64,000 nucleotides of DNA from the NCBI RefSeq assembly GCF_003573695.1, contig NC_039366.1, forward strand, positions 158,199,072-158,263,071, written 5' to 3'. This document shows positions 53,684 to 64,000 of the stretch, piece by piece. The stretch comes from Papaver somniferum. Lineage: Eukaryota > Streptophyta > Magnoliopsida > Ranunculales > Papaveraceae. The notes beneath the pieces are model-generated. The model was not told where the DNA came from and ran no database searches. It saw only the letters and a program-made list of their open reading frames with translations. The translations under genes were made by a program, and so were the position numbers. The stretch's first letter is position 1. Each line of letters begins with the position of its first letter.

Positions 53684-54745
53684 ATGGTTGATCTCAGGTC
53701 AGGTTCAGTTACGAATCCTAACACAAACCGTGCTAGCACTAGCAACAACAACAATCAGAATATCCTGGAGACAATTTCGACCTCCAACACTGATGGTGGT
53801 GACACTACTCCTCCTCACGCCGAAGGTCATCCACTGTCCGGACGACACCCTGAAGAAGTCAGAGAAGATCCACCGCTTACCATTGCTGATCTTATCAAAG
53901 CGCATGAGACTCTTGCAAAGAACCAGACTGACATGGCTGCTACACAGAAGGAGCTGTGTAATTATCTCAAAACTCTTACTGACAAGATGTCAGAGAAGAC
54001 TCAAGAGAAGGAAGAGGAGAAGGAGAAATCCTCAGACGACGGTCCTGAAGTAATTCCAATCCATACAGTAGAAGATGATGAAGTCCACAAAAATGTTGCA
54101 GACAACTCATCAGCGAAGGGATCATCGAATTTCATCACTCGCGAGGATCTGGAGCACCTTTTGGAGAACCGTGGAAAAGAAAAAACATCAAACGTCCATC
54201 ATCATCAACCTCCTTATCCTGCCGCTACGCAGAGGACTCCACTCCCCAAAGGTTACGTTTCTCCAACCTTCACCTTATATGATGGAACTGGCAATGCTAG
54301 GGAACATGTCTCTCATTTTCTCGAATCCCTGGGCGATCATGAACACAATCATGTCGTCCGTCTCAAGGAATTCTCAAAATCTCTGAAAGGCCGAGCATAC
54401 ACCTGGTATAACAACATCACACCAGGGACTATCAACAATTGGGGAGAAATGGTTAACGCATTCTACAGGAAATACTTCTTCGTGTCAGAACAAGTCACCC
54501 TCTCCGACCTTGGAAGGATGTTTCAGAGGGTCAGTGAAAATCCCAATGATTATGTGAAAATATTCAGAGTCCAAGCCCTGGATTGTCATGACCCAAACGT
54601 CACAGAGCAACAACTAGTGGACTTGTGCATCAATTACATGCTCCCGGTCTACAGGGCCTTGCTAGAAAACCTTCGATTCCAGACTTTCTCAGAGCTTCAC
54701 GAAGCTGCGAAGAGGTCGGAAACCACTGCACCCGCTCTTTTGTAA
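53684..54745 (+). pseudogene. Gag N-terminal and capsid part, element H
   Basis: 353-residue open frame starting MVDLRSGSVTNPNTNRAST. It has an acidic/Lys-rich coiled region (ELCNYLKTLTDKMSEK, residues about 90-125), then the Retrotrans_gag capsid: FTLYDGTGNAREHVSHFLES, LKEFSKSLKGRAYTWYNNI, WGEMVNAFYRKYFF and LGRMFQRVSENPNDYVKIF. The frame ends at a TAA after HEAAKRSETTAPALL. The remaining gag continues in another frame from about 54780, so the gene is broken once or twice here. Confidence 0.88.
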
Positions 54746-55972
54746 AGAGCAAAGTCTACAAAGACTGAAGATTCAAAAGACACTCGAGGAAGCAGGCGTT
54801 TGATCAACAAGCAGTATAACCTGCAATCTTCAACAAATGCTGTCGCGGAAGGGAGTAAGTGAAAAGCAAAACCACAACACAAGCAGACTTCCTCCACCCC
54901 TTCAAAGACACACAAGAAGGAGAATTCGAAAATCCCTCCTCAGCATACGGAAGATCCAGAAGCACCTGATTTTCCCTGTTCAATGGAAGAAGTTAATGAA
55001 CTACTCGATGCCTGTATTCAAGACGGCGCAATCAAATTTCCTTATGTCAAGAAGGAACCAACTGAAGAGGCCATAGAACATCCTCGGTATTGTCGCTTCC
55101 ATAGATATGTCAGCCATCCTACAAGTGATTGCAAAATTTTGAAGCGCATATTCAAAGAAAAGGTCGAATCAGGAGAGCTTAACCTGGGGACTGAGGGGGT
55201 GCACAAAAAACCCCTCTCAGTCAGAACTTTTACCATCTCTGAACCTCCTGTCAAGGAAACGGTCCAATATCTGATCGACCATGTCTGTGAGCTGTTGTAT
55301 CTTTCGAAAGCTCAAAGAAAAGACATGTTTGCTGCACTGAAGCACATCGTGTCCGGAAGACGTCCGCTGATCCAAGAGACCACTACCGGACCTTCAACCA
55401 CTGACACAGAAATATATGACTGGGGACTGCTCACCACAGTGCACATTAAAGGAAATGAGTTCAAGAGGGCGTTCGTCGATGTTGGTACCGCTGTCAACAT
55501 CATCCCTTTGAAAACTCTCAGAGCTGCTGGTATTACTCGATGGGAAGCCACCCACGCTCCCATAGCAATCAGGGACCACGAAGGAATCTCCAGAGACGCA
55601 TACGGCTTCATCACTCTCAAAATTACGGAAAGATTTATATGCACTGAGGCCAAGTTTTTCATAATCCGGGAAGACCTTGGATACGACATGGTCCTTGGGA
55701 GAACTTGGATTCATGCTGGAAGGACAATGATGCCTTCAACACATCTTGTCATCAACAAGGATTCCGAGTCGGAAGACGAAGCAGAGGACGCACCACCGTT
55801 TGAGCATCTGGGAAAAGTAAAAACTCTGATGGGACTTACGCATGAACTTGGAGATAATCCACACACCTTTGTCAGAAGGTTTCGAGCTCAGGCAAGTCTT
55901 ATTCCTCCCCTTGCTCCAATATTACCAAAATGTTCAAATACGCTACTATGGTCCAGGGACTTCTCCCCATGA
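54746..55972 (+). pseudogene. Gag C-terminus and protease, element H
   Basis: Frame 54983-55972, with coding-like sequence from about 54750 in other frames. It begins EEVNELLDACIQDGAIKFP, then the Cys/His nucleocapsid motif YCRFHRYVSHPTSDC, KILKRIFKEKVESGEL and TEGVHKKPL, all conserved with C. The protease region is YDWGLLTTVHIKGNEF, then RAFVDVGTAVNIIP at the active-site position, where D-V-G replaces the canonical D-T/S-G. DMVLGRTWIHAG forms the second loop. The missing hydroxyl residue may reduce activity. After an acidic linker (NKDSESEDEAEDAPP) the frame loses family similarity. Confidence 0.82.
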
Positions 55973-56418
55973 ATAATTTAGCAATCATCAAAATCTACGA
56001 GTGGGTAACTTCACCTCAGCAATATTACACTCAATGGTTGGGTTCAGAACTTCTTCAAATGGGTCACTCCATCGAGAGGTTTATTGCTAAAGACTTGGCT
56101 AAACATGATCAACACTATGCTGGATACTATCTTCCGCACGAGTGTCCATACGAGCTACAATTGAGGAATTCCATCAAACAGGGAATTCCGAATCAACGGA
56201 AGATATTCAAGGCATGATCGACCAAGCCTAACAAGTTTCATGAAGGGGACCTGGTTCTCAAAGCAGTTCAACGCGGTCTTCATTCTACAAGGAACTCCAG
56301 TTCGGAAGGACCATTCATGGTCGCTGAGTCCGTGGCCGGAGGATACTACAAATTGACCAACACAGATGGCAGAACCCTACCAGTAATTCACGAAAATTGG
56401 CTCAAGACATTTATCTAA
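55930..56418 (+). pseudogene. Integrase C-terminal fragment, element H
   Basis: One frame with an in-frame TGA at 56215-56217. The last part has the Ty3 integrase C-terminal signature: FHEGDLVLKAVQ, SSEGPFMVAESVAGGYYKL, TDGRTLPVIHENWLKTF. RT, RNase H and the catalytic core of integrase are missing between the protease and this point, which marks an internal deletion of several kilobases relative to a complete element. The N-terminal part of the frame (IYEWVTSPQQYYTQW) is not recognisable. Confidence 0.78.
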
Positions 56419-56687
56419 AATTATTGGACATTTAAGGTATTGGGCATTTGAAGCACTCATGGTGTTGGGATTTAACATTTAGGATTTTCTTTCATTTGTA
56501 TTTCAATTCCTCCAAAACATTTGCAATACTTGCAATCAGTATTTGAATTCAGCAATTTATCAAAATTCAGTTCATATTTCGTAAAAGAAAATCTCTATCA
56601 AATCTACAAGAAAATCCTTAACCATCAGTCAATCCAAAACCATCTAAATATCAAAACCCAAGTATAAACCTCACATCTCTCAGAAGT
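56419..56687 (+). other. Spacer between integrase remnant and antisense gene
   Basis: A/T-rich, no gene. It would hold the 3' end of the antisense transcript; no perfect AATAAA is seen on the minus strand. Confidence 0.5.
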
Positions 56688-59600
56688 TCAGAAGTTCAAG
56701 AGATCAGCAAGAAAAGGCTTTCGCTCATCAGCATCCTTCAAGATTTGCAAAGCCGCCCTCTCCTTGTTCAACTCCTCGGTCAGCTTGGCAATCTTGTCCT
56801 CCTTCTCCTTCAAGCACATCGTTGGAAAGGGTATGTTCTTCTCACATGAATCCTTGATAACGTTTATTTGCTTACGAAGCCATTTCACGTTGAGGCCAAG
56901 TCTTTCTGAATTCTCCAAGTTAAACTCCCAATCAAAGAGTATATCTGGAGTCACGGTATTCCTGGGTCTCGTATGCATATCACTCACGACACGCAAGATA
57001 ACGCCTACTTGCATGGTTAAAGCATAAGCACGCCCAGGGTTCCTGTCAACGATCATGTGGCCAAACTTCTTCCATATCGTCTCGTACAAGCGTGCATATC
57101 CAATGGGAACGCTGAATCCACCGACCAGTTCATGATACGGGAGTGAAGTGTTAAAGGGAGGATCGAAAGCAACCCCTGCAGTTGGATATTCATACACTAT
57201 TATACGGTTCTCAGTCACTGGAGCGGCTTCCACGCCAAAGCAACAGTTTTCTTCGGTATTCTCCGCTGCTATCTCGGTTTCTTCTATCACTGAGGCAACA
57301 ACCATCTGGTTTTCCATAACATCAGCGACCTTCTCATGGCCTCGAAGTGCAGGGATGGTTGTCTCTTCATCAATAACTTCGGAAGGGTTAGGTCATCATT
57401 GGCTCCAGTATCCTCAACTTCGGTATTTAGCACCTAATACGAAGATTACATGAGGTTAGAGTCACGAAGCCAAAGGAGATTATGAAACACAGTATACCAG
57501 CAAGGCAACATCATCAAGTTCATCATACTACATTCAAGGCACGAGCAAATAACATGAAAGTCATGAAAACACATTTTACGATGAGTCCGTCTGAAGAAAC
57601 TGAACTCTTCCCTGTACTAAGAGACGAACTGGGAGCAATCTACAAGGAATCTGAGGATGGGTCATATGCCATTCTCTTCGTATGGATGTCCTCTATGACA
57701 TGTCAAAATTTCATGACAATCCGATGAACGAGCGAGTAGATGTGGCCAAAATATCAAGTGATGCGCAATCTGAAAAAGTTCTGGAAGTCTCCTGGAAGTT
57801 TACTATTTCGCCTTTTTCATCTGAACGTGCTCAAAACTTAAAAATCTTCTTGTAAAGCTTGGAAATTTTCCGGGCTTGAATTTGCACATGCAGATCATCA
57901 AAATCCGACTCCGGACGAAGATTCTACAGCGTTTTACTAAAAGCTGGGTTCTGAATTTTCTGACGACGAAATTCGACTAAGTTTTCATATATTCACATGG
58001 GTTCTCATTCATTCATTCACAAGTCAGCACTTTTATACTTCTATGAAGAATATACAGGATATATACTTACTTGAGGAGTCTCCAAAGTGTCCAAGGGGTT
58101 GGAATTGTCCACATCAACGACAAGAGGAACATCACTTCCATCCGGCTCCGAATCTTGGGAATTACCTCCATTCCCTTCCCAGAGGATGATTGAGTTCCAG
58201 AATTCTCCATCTCCATGACGACATCCTCCTGTACACGTCCTTTACAATCAATATTTTCATCTATGAAGCACCACATTTGAACATGTGAAGAAATACTTAC
58301 AGTTTCTTCGTCACTCAAATCAGCGATTGCTTGTTCAGTAGCAGAAAATTGAAGACCTTCAAGACTCGATGGAGTAAAATTCTGCAACAAAATTAACAAC
58401 ATTGGCTTCATGATTCTAATGTTAATAGCAATGAAAGTCACGGTGAGAAATATTGGGAACTCACCAAAGCACCAACTGGGGACTTTACGGTATTGGGTAA
58501 CACTTATAACCTTTATGCCTGCCTTCTCCGCCATGAATAACCGCCTCAGTCTCTGAGAAATCTACACCGATTCGAGGTCGTATATTACGACCGTCCTGTG
58601 GTGAAATCCAGTAATATAATCAGAATACAGTTCTTATAATTTCGTGAAGATTATATGAAAAACATACCTGAGAGCATCCTGGAGACGACTTTCGTTTATC
58701 ACCAGAAAGATACTTCAATCTTGGTCGACTGGAAATCATCTCAGCCGAAGGAAGATCCTTGAATGGAGGTCTGGGAAATCTTACAAAGCCACGCAAACGC
58801 CCAAGTTGCTGATCCCAGAATTCTACATAACCTGGGGTTACATAGGCGAATCTATCAGAACCAGGAAACCAGTAGCTACTCCCATCCACGTGAGTATGAT
58901 CCAAATGAGTCCTGAGTTGCTCAACTGATGGCTTCCTTCTCCGTATGGTTGGAACACACTGATCCATACCCATTTGTCGAGCTGCTCTATCAATGTTATA
59001 CTCCTCCACTGAAAGCTCTCCAAACGTGACTGATAGCAAATGACCAGGGTGCAACTCAACATGAAAGATCTTTCGCCATCACTCAGATGCGCACCAGACG
59101 TCAAACTCGTGCTTCTCCAGTATTGAAAGTCATCGGCTGAGAAACATAATCAGGGACTGACACCCACGGGCGAAAATTGAACTCAGATTCTTCATCTAAC
59201 ACATCATAAAGCGTATTTTAGAACGAGGCTGCTTGTGGACCAACGCATGATCCTAGCATTATCTTTCTCAGGGAAAGTATGGCGCGCATCAGTATTCGGT
59301 CCTTGCAGAACATTACGTGGAGTAGGTGCATAATTCTTAAAATGCTCCCACATCAAAGCTTGAAGAAACATCGTGTTGGCATAACACTCAATCTTCATAG
59401 AGCCGTTCGACACACTGGAGTCTATAATCAAGGAGTCCAGGTTGTAATACAAGGAGCCTAAGAATAAACTACCTATCGGAAGTTGCTCACCTTGAGCCAT
59501 CTTAATAGCAAAGGGAATCACAAAAGGCTTCAACAAGTTTCCACTGTCTTCAAAAACGTCTCTGGACAACCATAAACATAAGAAAGCAGCAATGGGTAAC

Positions 59601-60341
59601 ATACCGTCGATGGGTTTATCAGAAACCTCGTCTTTGGGCCACCAGTGTGTCAACCAGGAAGCATAGCATCCTTTACTACCAGCCTTATTCGCTTTCTCCA
59701 TTGCTGTCAAGACATGAGAAACGGCGGTCTCCTCATCTGAAAGATCCCCAGGAAGATTGCCCGTGATCGGGAGATGCATCAGAGCCGCCACGTCTTCCAA
59801 GGTAATGGTAAACTCTCCCCATCTACATATGAAAGTGTGAGTGGGAATGCACCAGCGAGCAAACAGAGCCACAATACCACTTGCGTCATGATAAATGAAC
59901 AACTCTCCAGAAGCTTGAATAGCTCTCGTCACCTGCGCCTGGTCGAGCATAGTCCTCACATGAGGAAAACCCAACATATGCCTCGCCCAGCCGGCAAATT
60001 TCTCCAAAGGTCGTCGAGAAAGCTTAAACTCTATGATTGATGAGGAAGACCCCTCGTTCAAGACAAAATCGAATCACTGTCTTAGGAGTCACCAATTTCT
60101 TCTGAGTAACAGTTCTGGGATTTATCAAAAGACGATACACTGGGGATTTCAAATGTTGCTCAGCTCCTGGAATATCTTTTTCAAAGAATGCATCATCTAT
60201 GTTCGGGACATTCTTAATCCCAGGGATTTCGTCTTCGTCTCCCCCAACGGAAGTTTCATCCATGCATGTCTCATCTCTGGAGATACCATCATCAACGCAC
60301 ATCTCTTCCCTCGAGGCGTCGTCAGCTTGGGAATTGGACAT
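56688..60341 (-). pseudogene. Antisense plant-mobile-domain gene of element H, five coding exons
   Basis: Minus-strand gene inside H. Predicted coding exons are 60341-58668, 58595-58465, 58381-58301, 58228-58071 and 57433-56688, joined by GT-AG introns of 72, 83, 72 and 637 bp. The start is the ATG at 60341 (MSNSQADDASREEMCVDDG), the first ATG after the two leader exons. Exon 1 begins acidic, then holds a plant mobile domain (PMD, PF10536-like): FAGWARHMLGFPHV, FICRWGEFTITLEDVAALMH, WLTHWWPKDE, LPIAAFLCLWLSRDVF, SEFNFRPW and HPGHLLSVTF. Frame changes near 60050, 59200 and 59110 and a stop near 59070 break exon 1. The last exon ends in a coiled coil (KEKEDKIAKLTEELNKERAA). PMD proteins of hosts (MAIN/MAIL1) act in nuclear silencing; PMD copies in Ty3 elements are known. 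The role here is unknown. Confidence 0.7.
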
Positions 60342-60354
60342 CTTTGCTAAGTAG

Positions 60355-61445
60355 CTGAAAAGGTTCACACTACATTCTACTTCAGTATGCCGTCCAGATA
60401 TAAATCAAGGAAATACAAGCAAAAATGGTAACTCTTAACTCTTACCTTTTATACTTCCACTAACAATAGTGATAGTAATGCTAGAGTTAACACCTCAAAA
60501 TCGTTCGTCTCTTCGAAAACTGCAAAAACGAACGAAACTTTATTTAATTTCCGAAACTGATTTTTCATGAAATCACGGACACAATTTTCATAATGTGAAC
60601 ATTCACACAACTGACCTATGAAGTTTACAACAATAAAATATTTCATCATAAATATATTGTCTATCTTCGAAGGTTCCTCAAAACCCACGTTTCTGATTTT
60701 TCGAAAAAACAGCAATTAATGCAACTTGCTTACATAAATTCTCAAGAATTTTATCTAATGAAAACAAATTCATGCAAATAAAATATACCATCATATTTTA
60801 CACAATATATGTCACGGCTGCATATATATATATATAAAAATTTTTTTCCTTCGTATCGTCGTTATTTGTCTTTAAAACGAAGGTTTATTTCAAAAAATAT
60901 TGTGAAAGCTCACATCTCATACATATGATAAAGTTTTGTATTTACATGAAAGCTCATAAGCAAAATTTTATCACTGGACACAAGTTCATCATACATATTT
61001 TCCTTCGTGTCATCGTTATTTGTCTTTAAAACGAAGGATTATTCCGATTTCATGAAAATTCACTTCTTTTATGATAAAACCTTGGTACACATGAAAGCTC
61101 ATAACTAAGTTTTATCACTGAACCTAGGTTCATATACTAAAAAAAAACTCTCCTAAATCAGGGATTATAGTTAGTTTACAAAACTAACGATCGAACGAAC
61201 ATACGTTTTCAAAAACGAGGGTTTTTCATAAAACTCACACTAATATACACACATGTATATAACTCATCATGATCAAAACATGAAAACTCATGAAGGTCAT
61301 AACATCAAAAAAAAAACGCTTACCTGGTCGGCGCCGGCCGGAATCTGGCCTCGGTGATCGGACGGCGGCGGACGGGAGCGCCGGAATTTTTTCTTCCTCC
61401 TGCTGCTACGTAAAGGTGGTGGAGAGGTGATGAAGCACTGGTCGT
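60355..61445 (-). other. Leader exons and introns of the H antisense gene
   Basis: Predicted non-coding exon about 61445-61324 (GC-rich, donor GACCAG/GTAAGC), intron 61323-60520, exon 60519-60446 (acceptor TTTTTGCAG, donor AAAAG/GTAAGAG), intron 60445-60355 (acceptor CCTTTTCAG). The second part of the coding exon then starts at 60354. Neither leader exon contains an ATG, so the first ATG of the spliced RNA is the one at 60341. This is inferred from sequence signals only. Confidence 0.5.
60846..61140. repeat. Two-copy 154-bp tandem repeat with hairpin in H
   Basis: Copies start at 60848 and 61002 (ccttcgt), period 154. Each opens with the inverted repeat CCTTCGT...ACGAAGG (about 36 bp including loop) and continues through catgaaagctcata and ttttatcact. 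It lies within the predicted first intron of the antisense gene. Confidence 0.8.
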
Positions 61446-61470
61446 GTGGGAAAAAAAAAAAGATTAATTC

Positions 61471-61480
61471 CTTTTATATC
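61471..61480 (-). promoter_or_regulatory. TATA box for the H antisense gene
   Basis: On the minus strand GATATAAAAG, followed after about 30 bp by the GC-rich first leader exon. It faces away from the H 3' LTR, so it would drive transcription against the element. Confidence 0.5.
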
Positions 61481-61763
61481 AATTTTATTTCCAAAACCTA
61501 ATTTTCTAAGGATTTCCTTATTGGGCCCGACCCGCGAATCCTAACCGACCACGGACTCGTCGTCCAAACCAGCGGTTCAACACCAATTTATGCTCATCAA
61601 ACGACGCTCCAATCATGACATTGAAGCCTTCATCAAGTCGTGGTTTGCTCATGCTCTCTAAATCCGGTAACGTCTCAACTTACGACTAAGTTCAATTACT
61701 GGTATTATTTATGGCCGGAAAATCACCATTTAATGCTGACTGAGGAACACAACTTTCCTCAGT
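61481..61763 (+). other. H interior before the PPT
   Basis: No gene. It contains the upstream region of the antisense promoter and runs into the PPT. Confidence 0.5.
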
Positions 61764-61778
61764 AAGCAGGGGACTTAA
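61764..61778 (+). other. Polypurine tract of element H
   Basis: aagcaggggacttaa immediately before the 3' LTR start tgtagatggt. Identical to the C tract. Confidence 0.88.
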
Positions 61779-64000
61779 TGTAGATGGTGGATTTTCGACA
61801 AAGGCTAAATTCGTAAACTCATAATTATACGAAGCTCTGATTCAGCAATCAGACGTGAGTATCGAGACACGGTCTCTCATCGAATTCTCAACGGAGAGTA
61901 CTTCTCTCAGAGTACATGTAGATATGTAGTCTCACGACTGGACAACGGCATATCTCATGAATACTGAATACTTTCAGTGATTATTTCTATATAGCATCAC
62001 GAGATGGACTCCTAGACAGCTTGCTCTGCTAGTATAGAGCGATAACGTCTTCAGGAACAAACAACGAGTTTACCCTGACTATATAAAGGATATGACTTAC
62101 CGACAAGCTCATATCGGGATAATTAATGCTCCTAGACAGCTTGCTCTGCTAGTATAGAGCCACAAAGTTAATTATTCCTAATTACAATGCTCTATTCCAT
62201 GGTCGAATCCACGACTGGTCCCATGGAATGACAATAACAATTGTTCTGATTCTATGATCGAATCCACGCTTGATCTCATAGAATAGCAATAACTATATTA
62301 TCTCATTACTCTCGATTTCATGATCGAATCCACAACTGGTCTCATAAATGGTAATAGATAAACTTAATTACTTACTGATTCTATGGTCGAATCTACGATC
62401 CCATGGAATGGTAATGCTCACTTTATTATTCTGAATTCGTAGTCGAATCCTCAGCTGATCCTATGAATTAATAATAAACATCTTATTACTCAGTTTTGTG
62501 AATTATTCTCCACTGAATTCCACAATTAGTAATAAATAATCAACAACCGGGCGTCTGAGCTACCTCTAAGTAAGCCCCGATTCAAATGGTGAAGGTGTAT
62601 TCAACGATCACTAACAGTCACCGCACGAACGAGTATTTCAAAAATACAACGAAACGATGAACCTATGCAAAATAGAGAAGAAAATAATAAATAATTAAAA
62701 ATATTGACCAGGGTGCTGGGAGCACGGACACACGACCACCGACCGTGTCGTGGTCAATCCCACGCCAGTTTTATATTTTAATGCATTTTTATTATTTTCC
62801 ATGATTTGATGAAAATTCTCTCATTTTATCAAATCTCCTTCGTCTCGAGGAAACTCCTCGGTTTCATGGTACTTCCATAAATCCATAAAAAAATATAAAA
62901 TTAAGGAAAGGAGTGTGGGGCGTGACCATTGGCCAACCGGCCATGCCTTGGTCCCAACCGGCCCCAACCCACGGTTCCTTATTATTTTATTATTATTATT
63001 ATATTTCTAATTTCATGAAAAAACTCCTTGATTTCATGGTATTTTTGCACAAATCATCAAATAATAATAATAAAATAAATATGAAAACTTGTGGGACCGG
63101 GCCTTGGCCGGCCGGCCATGCCCTAGCCGGTCCCACACGCCCCTTTGTTTTATTATTATTATTAGTTTTCCTTGAATTCATCAAATTCCTTGATTTCATG
63201 GTATTTCTCTCAAATTAGGAAAAATTCCCTCAAATCATCAAAATACCTAAAAATATTAAAAAATTAGGAAACTCGTGGGACCGGGCCAGCCGGCCGGCCA
63301 TGCCTTCCACGGTCCCACACGCCCTTGTTTTTATTATTTTAATATTTTTTGCTTCCGAACTCATGAAAACTCCTTCAATTCATGGAAACTCCCTAAATTC
63401 ATCAAATTTCTCAAAATTCATGAATTTTTCATAAAATCATCAAAATATTATAAAATTAAGGAAAAGGCACCACGGGACCGTGGTCACGACCGGCCGACCA
63501 TGCCTTGACCACGGCGGTCCCACGCCTCCTCATTCCTTATTTTATAATTATTTTTCATCATCTCATGGTGTTTTCCTCAGTTTCGTCGAAACCCTAATTT
63601 TGGCATATTTTCTCGAATGGATGCTCAATTGCACGCCAGAAAATATCAAAATTCCAGGACTGAGACGCGGACGCCTTGGGGACACGAGCACGCTATCTTG
63701 ACCGACCAAGATTGGCTCTTTGGCTCACGGAAGCCGGTCCCATCAATTTTCACAGTTTTGACCTAATTTGCACAATTGCTCGTATTAGGTCCAAAACTCT
63801 CCCAAACACTTTGGATTTTCATGAAGTGATCGTCAGGCGGTCACGGGACAACCCAGGGCCGGTTTCATGACTCCATGGTCGGTCCCTCGCCTCGTCATAA
63901 TTAATTAGGTTTTCTCACCTAAGGCTCAGACGAGCATTTTTGAATAAATGATTAAGCCAGCATTTAATCATTCTTCCACCAACAAATCGTCAACTCTTCA
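61779..64000 (+). repeat. 3' LTR of element H, cut by the window end
   Basis: Matches 50173-52410 of the 5' LTR with small indels and substitutions. It includes the hairpin array (62193-62470), TATA-like box (62079-62089) and GC-core array (62725-63530). The remaining 1.2 kb or so should follow outside the window. The frames at 62913-63870 are repeats of LTR sequence and not genes. Confidence 0.92.

Larger units (their letters stand above)
50173..64000 (+). mobile_element. Tat-type Ty3 retrotransposon H (gag-PR, IN C-terminus, antisense gene), 3' end outside window
   Basis: 5' LTR 50173-53626, PBS, gag (53684 on), protease, integrase C-terminus (to 56418), a minus-strand gene with leader exons (56688 to about 61445), a tandem repeat, PPT, and a 3' LTR from 61779 to beyond the window end. 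RT, RNase H and most of integrase are absent. PBS, PPT and gag match element C. The LTR of about 3.45 kb is unusually long. The lineage is assigned from the gag zinc motif, the PBS and the antisense ORF. Confidence 0.9.

Noticed and set aside
58261..58300. A 40-bp intron in the H antisense gene (acceptor at 58261)
   Set aside because: Too short for a plant intron; the acceptor at 58229 gives 72 bp, like its neighbours.
62913..63870. Several plus-strand ORFs of 60-100 aa near the window end
   Set aside because: They are copies of frames at 51315-52268 inside the other H LTR and translate LTR repeats.

Overview
This window is eukaryotic plant DNA made almost entirely of nested LTR retrotransposons. 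The organism is a eudicot-like plant with a repeat-rich genome. Poppy (Papaver) would be plausible, but nothing here proves a species. I see no ordinary single-copy host gene, tRNA, rRNA or CRISPR array. Evidence for the elements is LTR pairs, 5-bp target-site duplications (TSDs), primer binding sites (PBS), polypurine tracts (PPT), and gag/protease/RT/RNase H/integrase remnants. Element letters are my own labels.

Layout. (1) 1-10148: 3' end of a Copia element, P1 (+). It is split by a solo Athila-type LTR, S (206-8753, TSD ggaat), which is itself split by a complete non-autonomous Athila-type element, N (1698-8701, minus, TSD tctaa). (2) 10149-10436: an orphan Athila interior fragment. (3) 10437-13418: Copia E1, an LTR plus a 560-bp stub of interior. 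(4) 13419-27506: Copia E2 5' LTR and gag start. The LTR is split by a solo LTR of the Tat-type element C (15272-26613), and that is split by Tat-type element B (15702-24611, +, TSD taaaa). (5) 27507-46753: element C (minus, Tat-type, pol lost), with the autonomous-type Athila element G (28365-40550, minus, TSD gtcat) inside it. (6) 46754-49500: a second copy of the E2 LTR tail and gag. Parts 4 to 6 are best explained by a tandem duplication with its junction at 27506/27507, followed by collapse of one C copy to a solo LTR. (7) 50173-64000: Tat-type element H (+), with its 3' LTR running off the window.

How the parts work together. G carries the only recognisable full gag-PR-RT-RNaseH-IN set, with few breaks. 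N has no enzymes but shares G's PBS/leader and PPT region, so it looks like a cis-signal parasite of a G-like element. B, C and H all lack most of pol.

The most interesting content is on the antisense strand of B and H, between the remaining coding region and the 3' LTR. Each holds a gene-like unit with its own TATA box and several short GT-AG introns. In H it encodes a plant-mobile-domain-like protein (56688-60341, with two leader exons up to about 61445). In B it encodes a coiled-coil protein resembling the 'putative gypsy type transposon' family (21124-23781). The 3' untranslated parts of B, C and H each also carry a different tandem repeat.
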